Source: Neisseria perflava (GTDB taxonomy: Bacteria > Pseudomonadota > Gammaproteobacteria > Burkholderiales > Neisseriaceae). Taken from it: 64,000 nt of DNA. The notes beneath the pieces are model-generated. The model was given only the letters and a program-made list of their open reading frames with translations. It was not told the origin of the DNA and did not search any database. Position 1 is the first letter of the stretch. Each line of letters begins with the position of its first letter. This document shows positions 17,642 to 27,597 of the stretch, in pieces. Position numbers and translations under genes: made by a program. The DNA is taken from the NCBI RefSeq assembly GCF_002863305.2, contig NZ_CP136962.1, forward strand, positions 806,001 to 870,000. Reading direction: 5' to 3'.

Positions 17642-18751
17642 CTACTCAGAAAGCTTATCCTGCCAATATTGCTTTCTTACCTCATTTTTCGGAATATTTT
17701 TGCTACCCTGTCCATAGATTTCTACCAATTTTTTGGCTGCTTTAATTTCACCGTTATTGGCCGCACGTTCGAACCATTCCACTGCTGTTATCTCGTCTTT
17801 TGGTACATACCGTCCTTCCCAATACCATGAGGCCAAAATAGTTTGTGATTTTTCTTCACCAAGTTCGGCAGCTTTTTTATAATATTCATAAGCTTTTTTC
17901 TCATTAATAGGGAAAACATTATTTTTTTCAGAATACAACACACCGGCTACAGTATAAGCATAAGGATCATTTTGAGCCAAAGCTTTTTCTAACCATTGCT
18001 TAGCTTCCTGTTTTTCGGCTTCTGTTTTGGCTATTGGGGCTAACACACCTGCCAATTCTGCTTGCCCTACTGCCATATTTAATTCAGCTGCTTTTCTCAA
18101 CCAAAAAATAGCATCTTCTGTTTTACCTATTAAAGAATAAATTGTACCCAAGTTATAAATGGCCATTTGATTACCTCCATCCTCTGCAGCTCTTTTAGCA
18201 AATTCCAATGCTTTATTTATATCTATATCAACACCTTTCCCGCTAAAGTACATAGTAGATAAATTTTGATAGGCATCAATATATCCTTGATTTGCAGCCA
18301 ATTGATAATATTCTGCTCCTTTTTTCCAATCTACCGACACACCAACTCCATGGCTGTAAAAAAAGCCCATATTATTATTAGCTGGAACACTTCCCTGCTC
18401 TGCAGCTTTTTGTGTCCATTCAAAGGCTTTTTTATAATCTTTATAGATGCCCCAGCCATTATAATAGAGCAAACCTAGGTCAGATTGTGCTCGGATATCT
18501 CCATTCTTTGCAGCCTGTTCCATCCAATAAAAAGCTTGCTTTAGATCTTTCGGAGCATTTAATCCATCCATATATCTAACAGCTAAGTTATATTGACTAG
18601 AAATATCTCCTTCGATAGCACATTGCTCTAAATATAAAAACGGACCCTGTGGATCGCATTGCGTATCCCTAATCGTCTGATTAGACCCACTGCAACCAAC
18701 AATTAAAGATAAAATAATGACATTAAGATAGTAATTTATACTTTTAATCAT
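17642..18751 (-). CDS. Sel1-repeat lipoprotein, predicted immunity protein
   Basis: A 369-residue lipoprotein: signal segment ending in the lipobox LIVGC (Cys20), then at least six Sel1-type helical repeats (for example AVRYMDGL...AFYWMEQAAKNG, LLYYNGWGIYKDYKKAFEWTQKAAEQG). A good ribosome site (AAGGAGATATC) precedes the ATG at 18749-18751. It starts 16 bases after the end of a decayed Rhs toxin tip. Exported Sel1-repeat proteins occur as immunity proteins for membrane- or lipid-acting T6SS effectors, and the tip upstream is rich in Gly/Ala hydrophobic stretches, so the pairing is plausible. The gene is intact although its toxin is not. Confidence 0.7.
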   Translation of the reverse strand: MIKSINYYLNVIILSLIVGCSGSNQTIRDTQCDPQGPFLYLEQCAIEGDISSQYNLAVRYMDGLNAPKDLKQAFYWMEQAAKNGDIRAQSDLGLLYYNGWGIYKDYKKAFEWTQKAAEQGSVPANNNMGFFYSHGVGVSVDWKKGAEYYQLAANQGYIDAYQNLSTMYFSGKGVDIDINKALEFAKRAAEDGGNQMAIYNLGTIYSLIGKTEDAIFWLRKAAELNMAVGQAELAGVLAPIAKTEAEKQEAKQWLEKALAQNDPYAYTVAGVLYSEKNNVFPINEKKAYEYYKKAAELGEEKSQTILASWYWEGRYVPKDEITAVEWFERAANNGEIKAAKKLVEIYGQGSKNIPKNEVRKQYWQDKLSE

Positions 18752-18767
18752 TGATATCTCCTTTTAA

Positions 18768-19612
18768 TTAAGGTTTCTTAGATGGAACCACCATATCCAT
18801 ACCAGTATTAATAGACTGTTTTGTAGCCTCATTTATGAGAGTCTAACTAATATCCCCAACTCCAGTTTTACCTACTTCAAATCCTACAGCGGTACCCAAT
18901 GCATTACCTGGAACTCCTTTCAACGTCTCTGTTATTGATTTACCTTGGCACATATAATCAGACATAGCTCTAGATCCAACGGATAACCCAGCTTGCGAAC
19001 CTAATTTAGTTAACCCTGATCCTGCTGCACCGGTTACCATATCTACTCCAAACGCACAAGCATTAACTCGACCATTTTGCATAATTTGAGTTGTACCGGA
19101 TACCGCAGCAGAAAGCCCTACACTTTTTTCAACAGCGGATAAAGAAGTCCATGCCTGTTCAGCTGAACTTTTTGATAGAACATTAACTCCTCTTGCTGCC
19201 AGTGGAATAAGTTCAAGAGCAGCTGCGGCCGTTGTTACTACTGCAGGCCCCCCTACACCCGTTACAGCTAAGGTAGCGTTTCTAGAATCAGCTAAAGTAC
19301 CTTGGAATTGATGTACGTTCTTACATTTTGGATCTTTACTTAGCTGCGCCATATGTCTTCCAAAAAGTACACCTACACCTGTTGCACATTGGTTATTTCC
19401 ACTTGTGCCCTAATATGTTTAAAACGTTCTGCTTGAAATTGATTCTCTAAATTCTTTGCTGCATTATCACTAATACCAAAGATTAGGATTCCAGATAAGC
19501 CAAATACATCTGTCTAAGTTTGCACACTATTTGCAAACCGAAACAAACTCTCTCCCCCTGATAGTTTAATTGGATCCTACTGTGTAAACCGTCCCACTCT
19601 CCGGATCATAGT
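18768..19612 (-). pseudogene. Displaced Rhs C-terminal toxin cassette (CT3), degenerate
   Basis: Begins at the conserved Rhs hinge (YDPE-G-RFTQ-DPIKLSGGESLF) and continues through TDVFGLSGILIFG to a Gly/Ala-rich hydrophobic tip (VVTTAAAALELIPLAARG, GLSAAVSGTTQIM), ending at TAA 18768-18770. It carries an extra base in the hinge, in-frame TAGs after FTQ and VQT, a further shift near 19355-19375, and a TAG at 18843-18845. Only 169 codons in the middle remain open (18843-19352). No start codon or Rhs core precedes it. The hydrophobic tip hints at a membrane-acting toxin. The Sel1 lipoprotein 16 bases downstream is the likely immunity partner. Confidence 0.7.
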
Positions 19613-20136
19613 TCAGGATTGATCTTATGTGTTTTAACAGTATTTGAAGGACAAAGCTCTAAAGCTTCCTTGGATCGGAGTGATGTAAACATATAATGTA
19701 CTAGATCAGGATTGTTTGAATAGTATTTACTGACCAAATAAGGAGAGTTGTTTGAATAAAAATAACAATATAATTTACTGTTATCCAAAAAAGGTTGTAT
19801 TTGGGAAGTTGAAATATTGAAGTCTTTTAAATAGTCTACTCCTTTAGAAGTTATAGGATAAAGTTGGGAAAGGGGTATTTCGTCTGCTTTATTTGCTTCA
19901 AAAATAACGATCATTTCATTTGCTTCAACAAAAGTCCTCAAGAATATATTGCTACTGCTTTTGGGAAAAATATCAATATACCATGAAAATGACTTGGAAT
20001 TTAAAAACTCATCTGGAGTTTTGTAATATAAATCATTATGTTGATCATGGCTAAACATTAATATTATTAATGATATAAATATGATGGCAGATAGTGTGCC
20101 TAAAAATATTAAAGCTAATTTAATAAATTTTTTCAT
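19606..20136 (-). CDS. Membrane-anchored immunity candidate
   Basis: A 176-residue protein with an N-terminal membrane helix (LALIFLGTLSAIIFISLIILMF) and a periplasmic domain. Its TGA stop (19606-19608) lies within the first codons of the Rhs hinge fragment, so the two cassettes were joined exactly at the CTATGATCCGGAG sequence. This is what recombination at the Rhs core/tip boundary would leave. No effector is left upstream. No named family recognised. Confidence 0.5.
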   Translation of the reverse strand: MKKFIKLALIFLGTLSAIIFISLIILMFSHDQHNDLYYKTPDEFLNSKSFSWYIDIFPKSSSNIFLRTFVEANEMIVIFEANKADEIPLSQLYPITSKGVDYLKDFNISTSQIQPFLDNSKLYCYFYSNNSPYLVSKYYSNNPDLVHYMFTSLRSKEALELCPSNTVKTHKINPEL

Positions 20137-20334
20137 GGATGCTCCTTTTTAAAGGCTAATTACTTAATTAAAGGACCGTCCCTGATAACTAAGGAAATTC
20201 AATTCAAGTCAGATTTATCACTATGAGGGGGAGTCACCTAAGCTAGTGCAAGTCAAATAACTTATCGAAACGATTTGTAGCAGGCGTTATTACCAGAGCA
20301 GTAGCCTGCTTTTTGATCTGTATTTGATGAGTCG

Positions 20335-20490
20335 GCGGATTCGGATTTGAAGTCCAACTTTCCATAACGTAAAAAGGCCAGTATGCGATTGAACCGCCCA
20401 CAAAATCTTGGACACCCGATAAAAGCCTATTCAGGCGCGCTGAACACTGGTACCCTAGTGTTACACTTGAAATCCGAATCCAAGTGCCTT
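20335..20490. mobile_element. Remnant of an IS30-family (IS1655-like) element
   Basis: GGATTCGGATTTGAAGTCCAAC on the left (about 20338-20359) is mirrored by GTTACACTTGAAATCCGAATCC on the right (about 20460-20481), giving terminal inverted repeats only about 150 bases apart. Between them, plus-strand codons resemble the end of an IS30-type transposase (LNRPQ-LGHP). The remaining element is an internally deleted, inactive copy. A related end also occurs near 39553-39577. Confidence 0.55.
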
Positions 20491-20545
20491 TGTATGGGTT
20501 GGGTTCTCAACACAATCTACACTTGCTTAACTATATATAATTGTT

Positions 20546-20938
20546 TCATAATTTATATAGTTTATGAAATATAAACCGAATAATACTTAATGACCAAATT
20601 CCAAGAAAGATATAATTCACAAAAAAATATAAAATTAAAGAGTAAGTATCTATTTTCATACCTATTATTATTTTATATATGAAAAACAAAACATTAGAAA
20701 TCCAGAATACTACTATAGGATAAATAAAAATATTTATTATGTAATTGGATATGAATTTCTTCCTAAATATCCAAAATAAAAGGCTAAACAGACAATATAT
20801 TATATAGAAATCTCTATGAGAAATAGTCTTTGAGTAGATATTAATATATCCAGGATAAATTGACAAAATAGAAAATATAGCGAATGAAATAATATCTATT
20901 ATTGTTTTCTTGTCAGAGGTATTAATATATTTGATCAT
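20546..20938 (-). CDS. Small integral membrane protein, immunity candidate
   Basis: A 130-residue, very AT-rich protein with about four predicted membrane helices (IIDIISFAIFSILSIYPGYI, FYIIYCLFSLLFWIF, IFIYPIVVFWISNVLFFIYKII, LILYFFVNYIFLGIWSLSIIRFIF). It lies 459 bases after orphan Rhs tip CT2. Multi-pass immunity proteins are known for pore-forming toxins, but the pairing is only positional. Confidence 0.45.
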   Translation of the reverse strand: MIKYINTSDKKTIIDIISFAIFSILSIYPGYINIYSKTISHRDFYIIYCLFSLLFWIFRKKFISNYIINIFIYPIVVFWISNVLFFIYKIIIGMKIDTYSLILYFFVNYIFLGIWSLSIIRFIFHKLYKL

Positions 20939-21396
20939 AAATTAAATTTTTCGTTTAGATTTTAGAAAGAATAAAATTTGTACCAATCAAGTTAGCAACA
21001 ATTCTATCTATAATGCTTGTGATAAACAGCCTAATACGTCTGTTTTAGCTGTTCTTCCCTTGGGGGAATTTCCTTCTACATCAAATCAAATTTCCCCTAT
21101 TTATCTAGAATAACCTGCGATCATTTGCAAAAATGTATGTCAACGAAATTTTATGAATAAGAATGTACTAAAATTTTCAATTGACTAAAACCTTTCTGAT
21201 TTAGAGCAAAATAGGAGAAATCAGAAAGGTTTTCATGTTGAAAATAGGATTGAATATAAAATTTTTGTAACTTATGTTATTGCAAAGATTTCAGCCTATT
21301 TTTATCTAGCCTTTCAATAAATTCACACATGAATCCCTAGGCATATAAACCCTAAAAGAAACCATAAGAATAAGGATGTGGAAACGAATACTTTTC
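20939..21396. other. Noncoding gap with strong hairpin
   Basis: No credible gene. A long hairpin at about 21187-21233 pairs AAAACCTTTCTGATTT with AAATCAGAAAGGTTTT, a likely bidirectional terminator between the CT2 cassette and the membrane protein. The rest is AT-rich and broken in every frame. Confidence 0.55.
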
Positions 21397-21882
21397 CTAA
21401 TCTATTACAAAAGGATTATAATCCGTATGATGCGGAACCATTGTATGATTTATAGATGAATAAGTAGTTCCTACCTGTGCACCTCTACAGAAATGAGAAT
21501 CTTGTATTGTAGTATCTGAATTAGATAATACACTAACCGTTTTTTTCGTAGCTACATTGGTATAGCTGTAAGTACATGACTTCCTGCTATCCTTATAGCC
21601 TCTTCCTCCTCCTCCCTCTTTTTCAGCGGCAATACATTTATATTTTGCCAATCCTAAAGTATCGAGCCATACAAAAACATTTGGAGCAAACGCATATAAA
21701 CTCTCTCCCCTCAATAGCTTAATCGGATCCTGCTGCGTAAACCGCCCAATCTCCGGATCATAGTAGCGGAAGAAGTTGTAATGCAGCCCCGTCTCTTCAT
21801 CATAATGCTGATTCTGTAGACGGAAGGGTTGATGTATATCCAGTTTCAGACGACCTTTTTTGAGGGTAACATATCTGCTAAT
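21397..21882 (-). pseudogene. Displaced Rhs C-terminal toxin cassette (CT2)
   Basis: An open frame without usable start runs from just after a TAG (21883-21885). It contains the Rhs end (FRLQNQHYDEETGLHYNFF), the hinge YYDPEIGRFTQQDPIKL and then a unique tip of about 80 residues (LAKYKCIAAEKEGGGGRGY...NHTMVPHHTDYNPFVID). The hinge is intact, unlike in the main Rhs gene. Homology to the Rhs core begins at an uptake sequence (AGGTCGTCTGAA, about 21851-21862). It lacks a core and start, so it is a silent cassette unless recombined. The tip is Cys- and His-containing but I recognise no toxin family. Confidence 0.7.
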
Positions 21883-21895
21883 CTAGTACGGCCCC

Positions 21896-22306
21896 TTATG
21901 TTCTATTTGTAGAAAATATATTATCTTCTATATAGCAGTTTTGAAAAGAGCAGTTAGATATTAAATTATCTTGTATATGCATTGATCTGAATACACAATT
22001 AATAAATGTACAATTAGTAAATTTTGTATTACAAACTATTGCCGTAATAAAAGAACAATTAATAAAATTACAATTAGTAAAGGAACTATAGCTTATGAAA
22101 GCACCACGAAATGAACAGAAAGAAAATTTGAGACTTCCAATTTCCCTATGGGATATTTCGTATCTGTGAAAATCAATATTATCTATATGGGTTAACTGTC
22201 TAGAAATTAAGACATCTAATTCTTTTGTTTCGATTTTAATTAGAGACTTTGTAATATTTTTAAGTAATTCTTGAATGTCATTAGATATCATTTTTATTAC
22301 CACCAA
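21896..22306 (-). CDS. Pentapeptide-repeat immunity protein (predicted)
   Basis: A 136-residue protein; from about residue 60 it is built of pentapeptide repeats with Phe or Ile at the centre (FCSFR GAFIS YSSFT NCNFI NCSFI, then TKFTN CTFIN CVFRS). Such repeats form a right-handed square beta-helix; known members mimic DNA and protect gyrase. The gene overlaps the end of the ParB-like toxin frame by 10 bases, which strongly suggests a toxin/immunity pair under translational coupling. A DNA-mimic blocking a DNA-binding ParB-like toxin would make sense; this mechanism is my inference. Confidence 0.65.
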   Translation of the reverse strand: MVVIKMISNDIQELLKNITKSLIKIETKELDVLISRQLTHIDNIDFHRYEISHREIGSLKFSFCSFRGAFISYSSFTNCNFINCSFITAIVCNTKFTNCTFINCVFRSMHIQDNLISNCSFQNCYIEDNIFSTNRT

Positions 22307-22867
22307 TCTATAGGGTCTGGTTGTATATCTCTCAAAGGTATTCTTGGTTTAGATAATGGAGCAGTTCCTGGGGTACTAGCAGGTATTTGATTACACAATA
22401 ATCCAGCTACCATTCTATGGTTACCATCTACAATAGTATTTCCATCCATTTTAACTGGAGGGGCAATACTACCTCTTTCAATCAATGCTGTGTATCTCGC
22501 AACAGCAGGGATGGAAACACTTTTTTGTAATGTTAGATAAGATGTTTTTGCTGTAACCATTTTAATGTTGTTTACTGTAGCATCTAAACATTTCTTACGT
22601 TTTTTTTTCTTCCTGGCATTTTCCTGTACATGTATCGCTTTCCGATAATGCAACGACACCCGTTGCAGCAGCTCCAAGCACCCCATATGCAATCCATTTA
22701 GGCAATGCCGCATCAGTGGGGTCTGGAGTCATTGTATCAATTGCACTCATAGATAATGCCCCTTTAGCTATGCCAACAGCATTTAATCCCCAAGGGTCCA
22801 TCATATTTTGTATATTTGTCGAAAATTGATACAGATTGTTTCCACCTTCTAACCCAATCGGATCCTG
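22297..22867 (-). pseudogene. Rhs toxin tip CT1 with ParB-like domain, cut off by an amber codon and an A9 frame break
   Basis: Directly after the amber codon of the Rhs gene the frame continues as [26 protein letters not shown] and [27 protein letters not shown], ending at TAA 22595-22597. If one A of an A9 tract (T run at 22600-22608) is skipped, it goes on as [13 protein letters not shown] to a ParB-like segment (SVSIPAVARYTALIERG, DGNTIVDGNHRMVAG) and ends at 22297, overlapping the immunity gene. ParB-like nuclease folds occur as tips of polymorphic toxins. Two lesions thus separate core and tip; the A9 tract could allow slippage. Confidence 0.72.
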
Positions 22868-25800
22868 CTACGTAAACCGCCCAATCTCCGGATCATAGTA
22901 ACGGAAGAAGTTATAATGCAGTCCTGTCTCTTCATCATAATGCTGGTTCTGCAGGCGGATAGGTTGGTACACGTCTGATTTCAGACGTTCCTCCCGGGTC
23001 AGTTTGCCCCAACCGCTATAGTCACCGCTCCAAACAATATTGCCTTCCTCATCGGTCATTTCTCGCGGGATGCCGATTTGATCGTTGTGATAGTACAGGA
23101 TTTCTCTTGCCTTATCCGAGCCATTGTAGGTGGTGATTTGGGCAAGGGGTTCATAGTTTCGGTCTTCGGTATAAACATAGGTGTAGGTACGGTCTTTACG
23201 GTACTCCTGTAACAGGCGACTGCCGTCCCATAGGTATTGGATTTCGTTGCCGTCTGGATGGACTTTGGCTATGCGACGGCCCAGTGGGTCGTAGCGGTAG
23301 CGATATAAGACAGCGTTTTGTCCGGGGCGATGGATTTCGGCTTCGGTCAGTTGGTTATCGGCATTATAACGGTAATGTTGGATTTCGCCGTCATTTTGCT
23401 GTTTCTCGATCAGGTTGCCCAACGGGTCGTAGCGGTAACTGGTGCCTTGGTATTGGGTAAGGCGGTTGCCGCCGATTCTGCTTCCGTCGGTAAGGTTGTG
23501 TGCAGGGTCGTAGCGGTAGTGCTCGTCCGCGCTTTGGATAATTCTGCCCAGTGCGTCATAGGTGTAATCCCTGTTACCGTTGGTTTGGTCATCGGTACGG
23601 ATGAGGTTGCCAATAGTGTCGTATTGGTAACTGCGGCCGATAAGGACGGCAGGGTCTGCTTTGTTGTGACCGTTCGATTGGGCGATTTGTTGTTTAAGAC
23701 GGCCTAATGGGTCAAGTTGAAATTGGGTATTCAGCTTGCCGATACTCCGCTCGACCGGGCGATGCAGAGCATCACGCTCGATGTCGGCAAGGGTGGTGCC
23801 GTCTAGGTTGACGTGGTGTAAGTGCCCGCTGCCGTAATACAGGCAGTTTAAAATTTCACCTGTAGGTAGGATGGTTTGGATGCGGTTGCCCAATACGTCG
23901 TAACGGTGTTCGGTAATCTGTGCGGCGACATCTTTGGATTGTGAACGGCTGGTACCGGATGCAATGGGGCTATCCAAGTGGATGAGCTGTTCTTTAACCA
24001 GTCTGTTGTGTTCATAACTAAAACGAAGTTCACTATGGGCGTTATGTGCTTGGATCAGACGGTTAAGTTTGTCGTAGCGGTAGTGGGTGCTCAGGATTTC
24101 TCCGCCCTCTAAATGGCTGTCTTTCTGACGAATGCGACCAATACGGTCACGGTGGTAGGTGATCGTCCGTAGCGGGCGAGTACGCACGTCAATGTTCTCA
24201 GACGCATATTCTTCTTCGCGTATGAGCTCACTAGCAGGATTATAGGTATAACGTGTCATTTTGCCGTCAAAGCCAATCTCACGGATCAGACGGTCTCTCT
24301 CATCGTATTCGAAGGTATAGCTGTCCCCGTTTTCGTTGACGAGGGTTTTCAGACGACCTGCAGGATCGTAACGGTATTGGAATGCACCACCCAGCGCGTT
24401 GTAGCGGACGGTTGGTTTGCTGTCATTGTCGTAATCGTAGGTTGTGCGGTTACCTTCGGCATCAGTAAGAACATTCAGTCGACCTGCATGATCGTAGCTG
24501 AAGTGTTCGCTACTGCCATCCGGATAGTCGGTACGCAGTGGTTTTCTATTTTGGTAATGATAGTGCGTGGTGTGGCCGGCTGCATCGGTAATACTTTCGA
24601 GTTTGCCCTCACCGTTATAGGTATAACGGGTTTGCTGACCGGAGCAGTCAGTTTGAGTGCTCAGGCGGCGGTGCTGATCATACTCAAATGTATAGGTATT
24701 GTTTTTAGCATCGGTGATTTGGGTAATTTGCCCATTTTCGTTATAACGGTAATGGGTTGCATTGCCTTTGCTATCGCTTTGGGTCGCAGGTAACCCTTGT
24801 TCGTTGTACTCAATTAGGGTCTTTTGATTATGCGGGAGGGTAATCTCTACCGGTCGGCGTTCTTGGTCATAACGGATGTGCTGATTTTGTCCGCCTTCTC
24901 CGCCAATAAAGGTCAACAACCCGCATTCGTTATAACGGTAGCGGGTTTCACGCCCCATTTCATCAATACTTTTAATAGGACGGCCTAATGCATCACGTTC
25001 AGTCAAAACGCTACTACCATCTGCAAAGACTTTTTTAACGACTTCTCCATGATGGTCATAATACAAGTGTTCTCTGCGGCCTAAGGCATCAGTAATTTGG
25101 GTATGTCCGTCGGCATAGGCAAAATGCCACTCTTCGCCATTGTCGGTATGGCTGCGCAATACCCGGCCTTTAGGGGTATAGTGGTCGTATTGATAGTAGG
25201 TATTTAATCCTGCTGCAGTTTGGTGACGGATCATCATGTGACGGCGATAGCCGAAACGTCGGTGAACGAAACCTTCGGTATCTTCTACTGCGACAAGATC
25301 GCCGTTGTCGTCATAACGGTAACGGACAAGAACTTCCCGACCTTCAGGTAGATTATCGTTGTAGCTACCCATGCTGGTAAGGCGATAAACAGGAATCTGG
25401 GTCAAAGGGCTGAGATTGTCAAATTCAAACCATATCTTACGTCCCAATTCGTCAATAACGGTATGCGGTAAACCGGTATCTTCCTTGTAAACAATACGGT
25501 AGCCATTCCCATGACGGTCGCTAACACGAGTAAGAACATAGTCGCCATCACCACTGCCGATACGGTTTGTTCCATTCAGATGTAACGGAGAGAATCTCTG
25601 TCTACTATCCCCATCCAAACTGCTAATTTGATAGCTGCCATTATCGATTCGTTCGAAGATGATTTGTTCTGCTTCAAACAGAACCTGTCCTTCATCTTCC
25701 TCCAGTTCTGGCAGATCAAATGTACGTCCCTGATTATCGGTATAGGTAAAACGCCCGTCTTTGCGCTCCAGTTTAGCGCTCAATGTAGTGCGCCAGCCGC

Positions 25801-26815
25801 TACCCAGCCAACTTTCTTTTAGGTCGGAGAAATAGCTGCGGCTCCATACAAAAGGTACCAGCCCATCAAAAGCAAAATCCGTTTCATCCGGCAAAACCTT
25901 AATTCCCGAAATAGGATTAACAGGACGCCCAATTAATTCGGCAATCTTGCAAGGAATACAGGTTTTATCGGTTTTTGCAAAACCGTTAAAGACAAAACTA
26001 TCAGAGCCGCCTACAGGCATTGCAGGTGCTTTGACGCGAACGATCTTAGGAGAAGCAAGTATAATTTCGCCATTTTTTAATTTGATATAGCTGCCTCCGC
26101 CACCGCTAATCATTACTTCATCTTTGCCAACGATCATTACTTTGGCAGTACTACTGGTCAGTTCAAGATCTTTTTTTGCATCAATCTGTATCTTGTTATT
26201 TTTTGCCTGGATTTCAACCTTACCTTTAGCGGCATGAATTTTAAGGGAATTATTTTGTGCAAACAGATTGATACCTTGTAGTGCGTGTGCAGTAAAGTTT
26301 TTACCGGCACTGACGTTACTATCTTGTAAGCTGACCCAATGAATATGCCCTTGTGCTGTATTCAATATACTTTGCTTGGTACTGGTAGCCAAACCATCGG
26401 GAGCCGAAATAACGATGCCCGATTTTTTTAGTTTCTTTAAACTACTATTAATATGGTTTGTTTGAGCAATACTCTCTGTAGCACTATTTCCTACACGCAT
26501 AGCGGCGGCATCCAACAATTTGGCTGCGTCCAATGCTTTACGCATGCGTCGTATTGCCTTACCCATCTCCAATACTTCACCCTTAGCCCCACTTTGTGTA
26601 TCCGTACTGACAAGTATCCCTTTACTTGCGCGTAACGCACCCCAACCGTCGGTTCTGAGTTCGAAACCCTCGCCGTTCTCTCCGCGTTTCTCACGATTTG
26701 AGTCGACGATGTGGCCGAGGTTGAGTTGGGTTTTTTGATAGTCGGTGGCAAGTTTGATGTGTTCCTGCCCTTGGCGGTCTTCCATTCTGAGTTTGTTGTT
26801 CGCTCAAGTACGGAT
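22868..26815 (-). pseudogene. 5'-truncated VgrG fused to Rhs/YD-repeat core
   Basis: An open frame of 1305 residues from ATG 26783-26785 to TAG 22868-22870. Residues ~1-255 are the C-terminal VgrG needle (QEHIKLATDYQK, RTDGWGAL, VRVKAP). Then follow the Rhs start (GRPVNPISGIKVLPDETDF) and more than 30 YD repeats ending in the cage-closing hinge YYDPEIGRFT. Homology to VgrG extends a few codons upstream, but the Trp codon of IRTW is TGA (26804-26806), and the N-terminal ~400 residues are absent. The stop replaces the first Gln of FTQQDP (CAG to TAG). As it stands, it cannot form a VgrG trimer with the N-terminal base nor carry its toxin; it may serve as a recombination reservoir. Confidence 0.8.
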
Positions 26816-26972
26816 GGGGATAGATACAAGGAGAAAGGTCGTCTGAAACCTCGGATTTGGTTTTCAGGCGGCCTTGTGAGGGTTGGTTTTTTAACCTCGC
26901 CTATTGCTTGGAATAGTGGAATTGTCAGCTAAAGATGACAATGTTGCTCATGAAATTTTATCAAGTGCATGC

Positions 26973-27006
26973 GTACGATTACGCCGCTTGCGGCGGCTAA
27001 TCGTAC
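26973..27006. terminator. Hairpin after immunity gene
   Basis: GTACGATTA-C-GCCGC and GCGG-C-TAATCGTAC pair with a TTGC loop and one bulge, directly adjoining the stop codon of the gene at 27007. No T tract follows on the minus strand, so it may stabilise RNA rather than terminate; an uptake sequence hairpin (about 26837-26873) lies further on. Confidence 0.5.
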
Positions 27007-27597
27007 CTACGGCTTGCTATAAATCAAAATACGCGTAAATCTAGGTGGGTAGTCCAACCTAAATGTAGTATTGGGAGAATGATAAATGCGAAACTCAACT
27101 GTTACGTTAGGATATTTATCCATAGAAAATTCATAAAATGTAAAATGAAATGTAGTTTCATCAAAAGCTGTTTCCAGTTTTTCTGATTTCACCCCACTTT
27201 TTTTGAGATTCAGGTGGAAATATTTTTTCAATTCGTCTTTGTCAAATCGGATATTTATTGAACCTTTACTTTCATCCCAATAGAGATTAAGTTTCGTTTC
27301 CTGTTTTAATTCTTTCGGTACAATCAAATGAATTTTTGATTTTTCTAAAGTATAGCTTGTATAACCGTTTTTCATGTTTGTATAAGTACGAACCTTAATA
27401 TTCCTACGTTTATATTGTAATGAATCAGGATCAATAGATTGCTTCTTCTCTATAATTTCAGATGCAATATCAATCATTTCTGCCAAATAAGCTTTTCCCA
27501 CGCGGATTTCTGCTTGTGTCATAGAAAATACCTCTTGCACATGTATCAATAAGAAAATAACAAATAATTTCTGAAGGACTTTTTTAAAATTTTCCAT
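27007..27597 (-). CDS. Exported immunity protein of the vgrG3 module (predicted)
   Basis: A 196-residue protein with a signal peptide (LQKLFVIFLLIHVQEVFS, cleavage near residue 25) and a beta-rich mature part. It overlaps the upstream effector by 14 bases. An exported partner suits an effector that acts on the cell wall in the periplasm. No family recognised. It closes the operon vgrG3, effector, immunity. Confidence 0.65.
   Translation of the reverse strand: MENFKKVLQKLFVIFLLIHVQEVFSMTQAEIRVGKAYLAEMIDIASEIIEKKQSIDPDSLQYKRRNIKVRTYTNMKNGYTSYTLEKSKIHLIVPKELKQETKLNLYWDESKGSINIRFDKDELKKYFHLNLKKSGVKSEKLETAFDETTFHFTFYEFSMDKYPNVTVEFRIYHSPNTTFRLDYPPRFTRILIYSKP

Noticed and set aside
20160..20340. 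Possible small RNA or tRNA-like gene in the gap after the 176-residue immunity gene
   Set aside because: No cloverleaf, no clear promoter or terminator; only an IS remnant follows.
22868..26785. Reading the Rhs gene as a complete toxin
   Set aside because: It stops at the hinge before any tip and lacks the N-terminal VgrG part, with a TGA upstream; it was therefore called a truncated gene.
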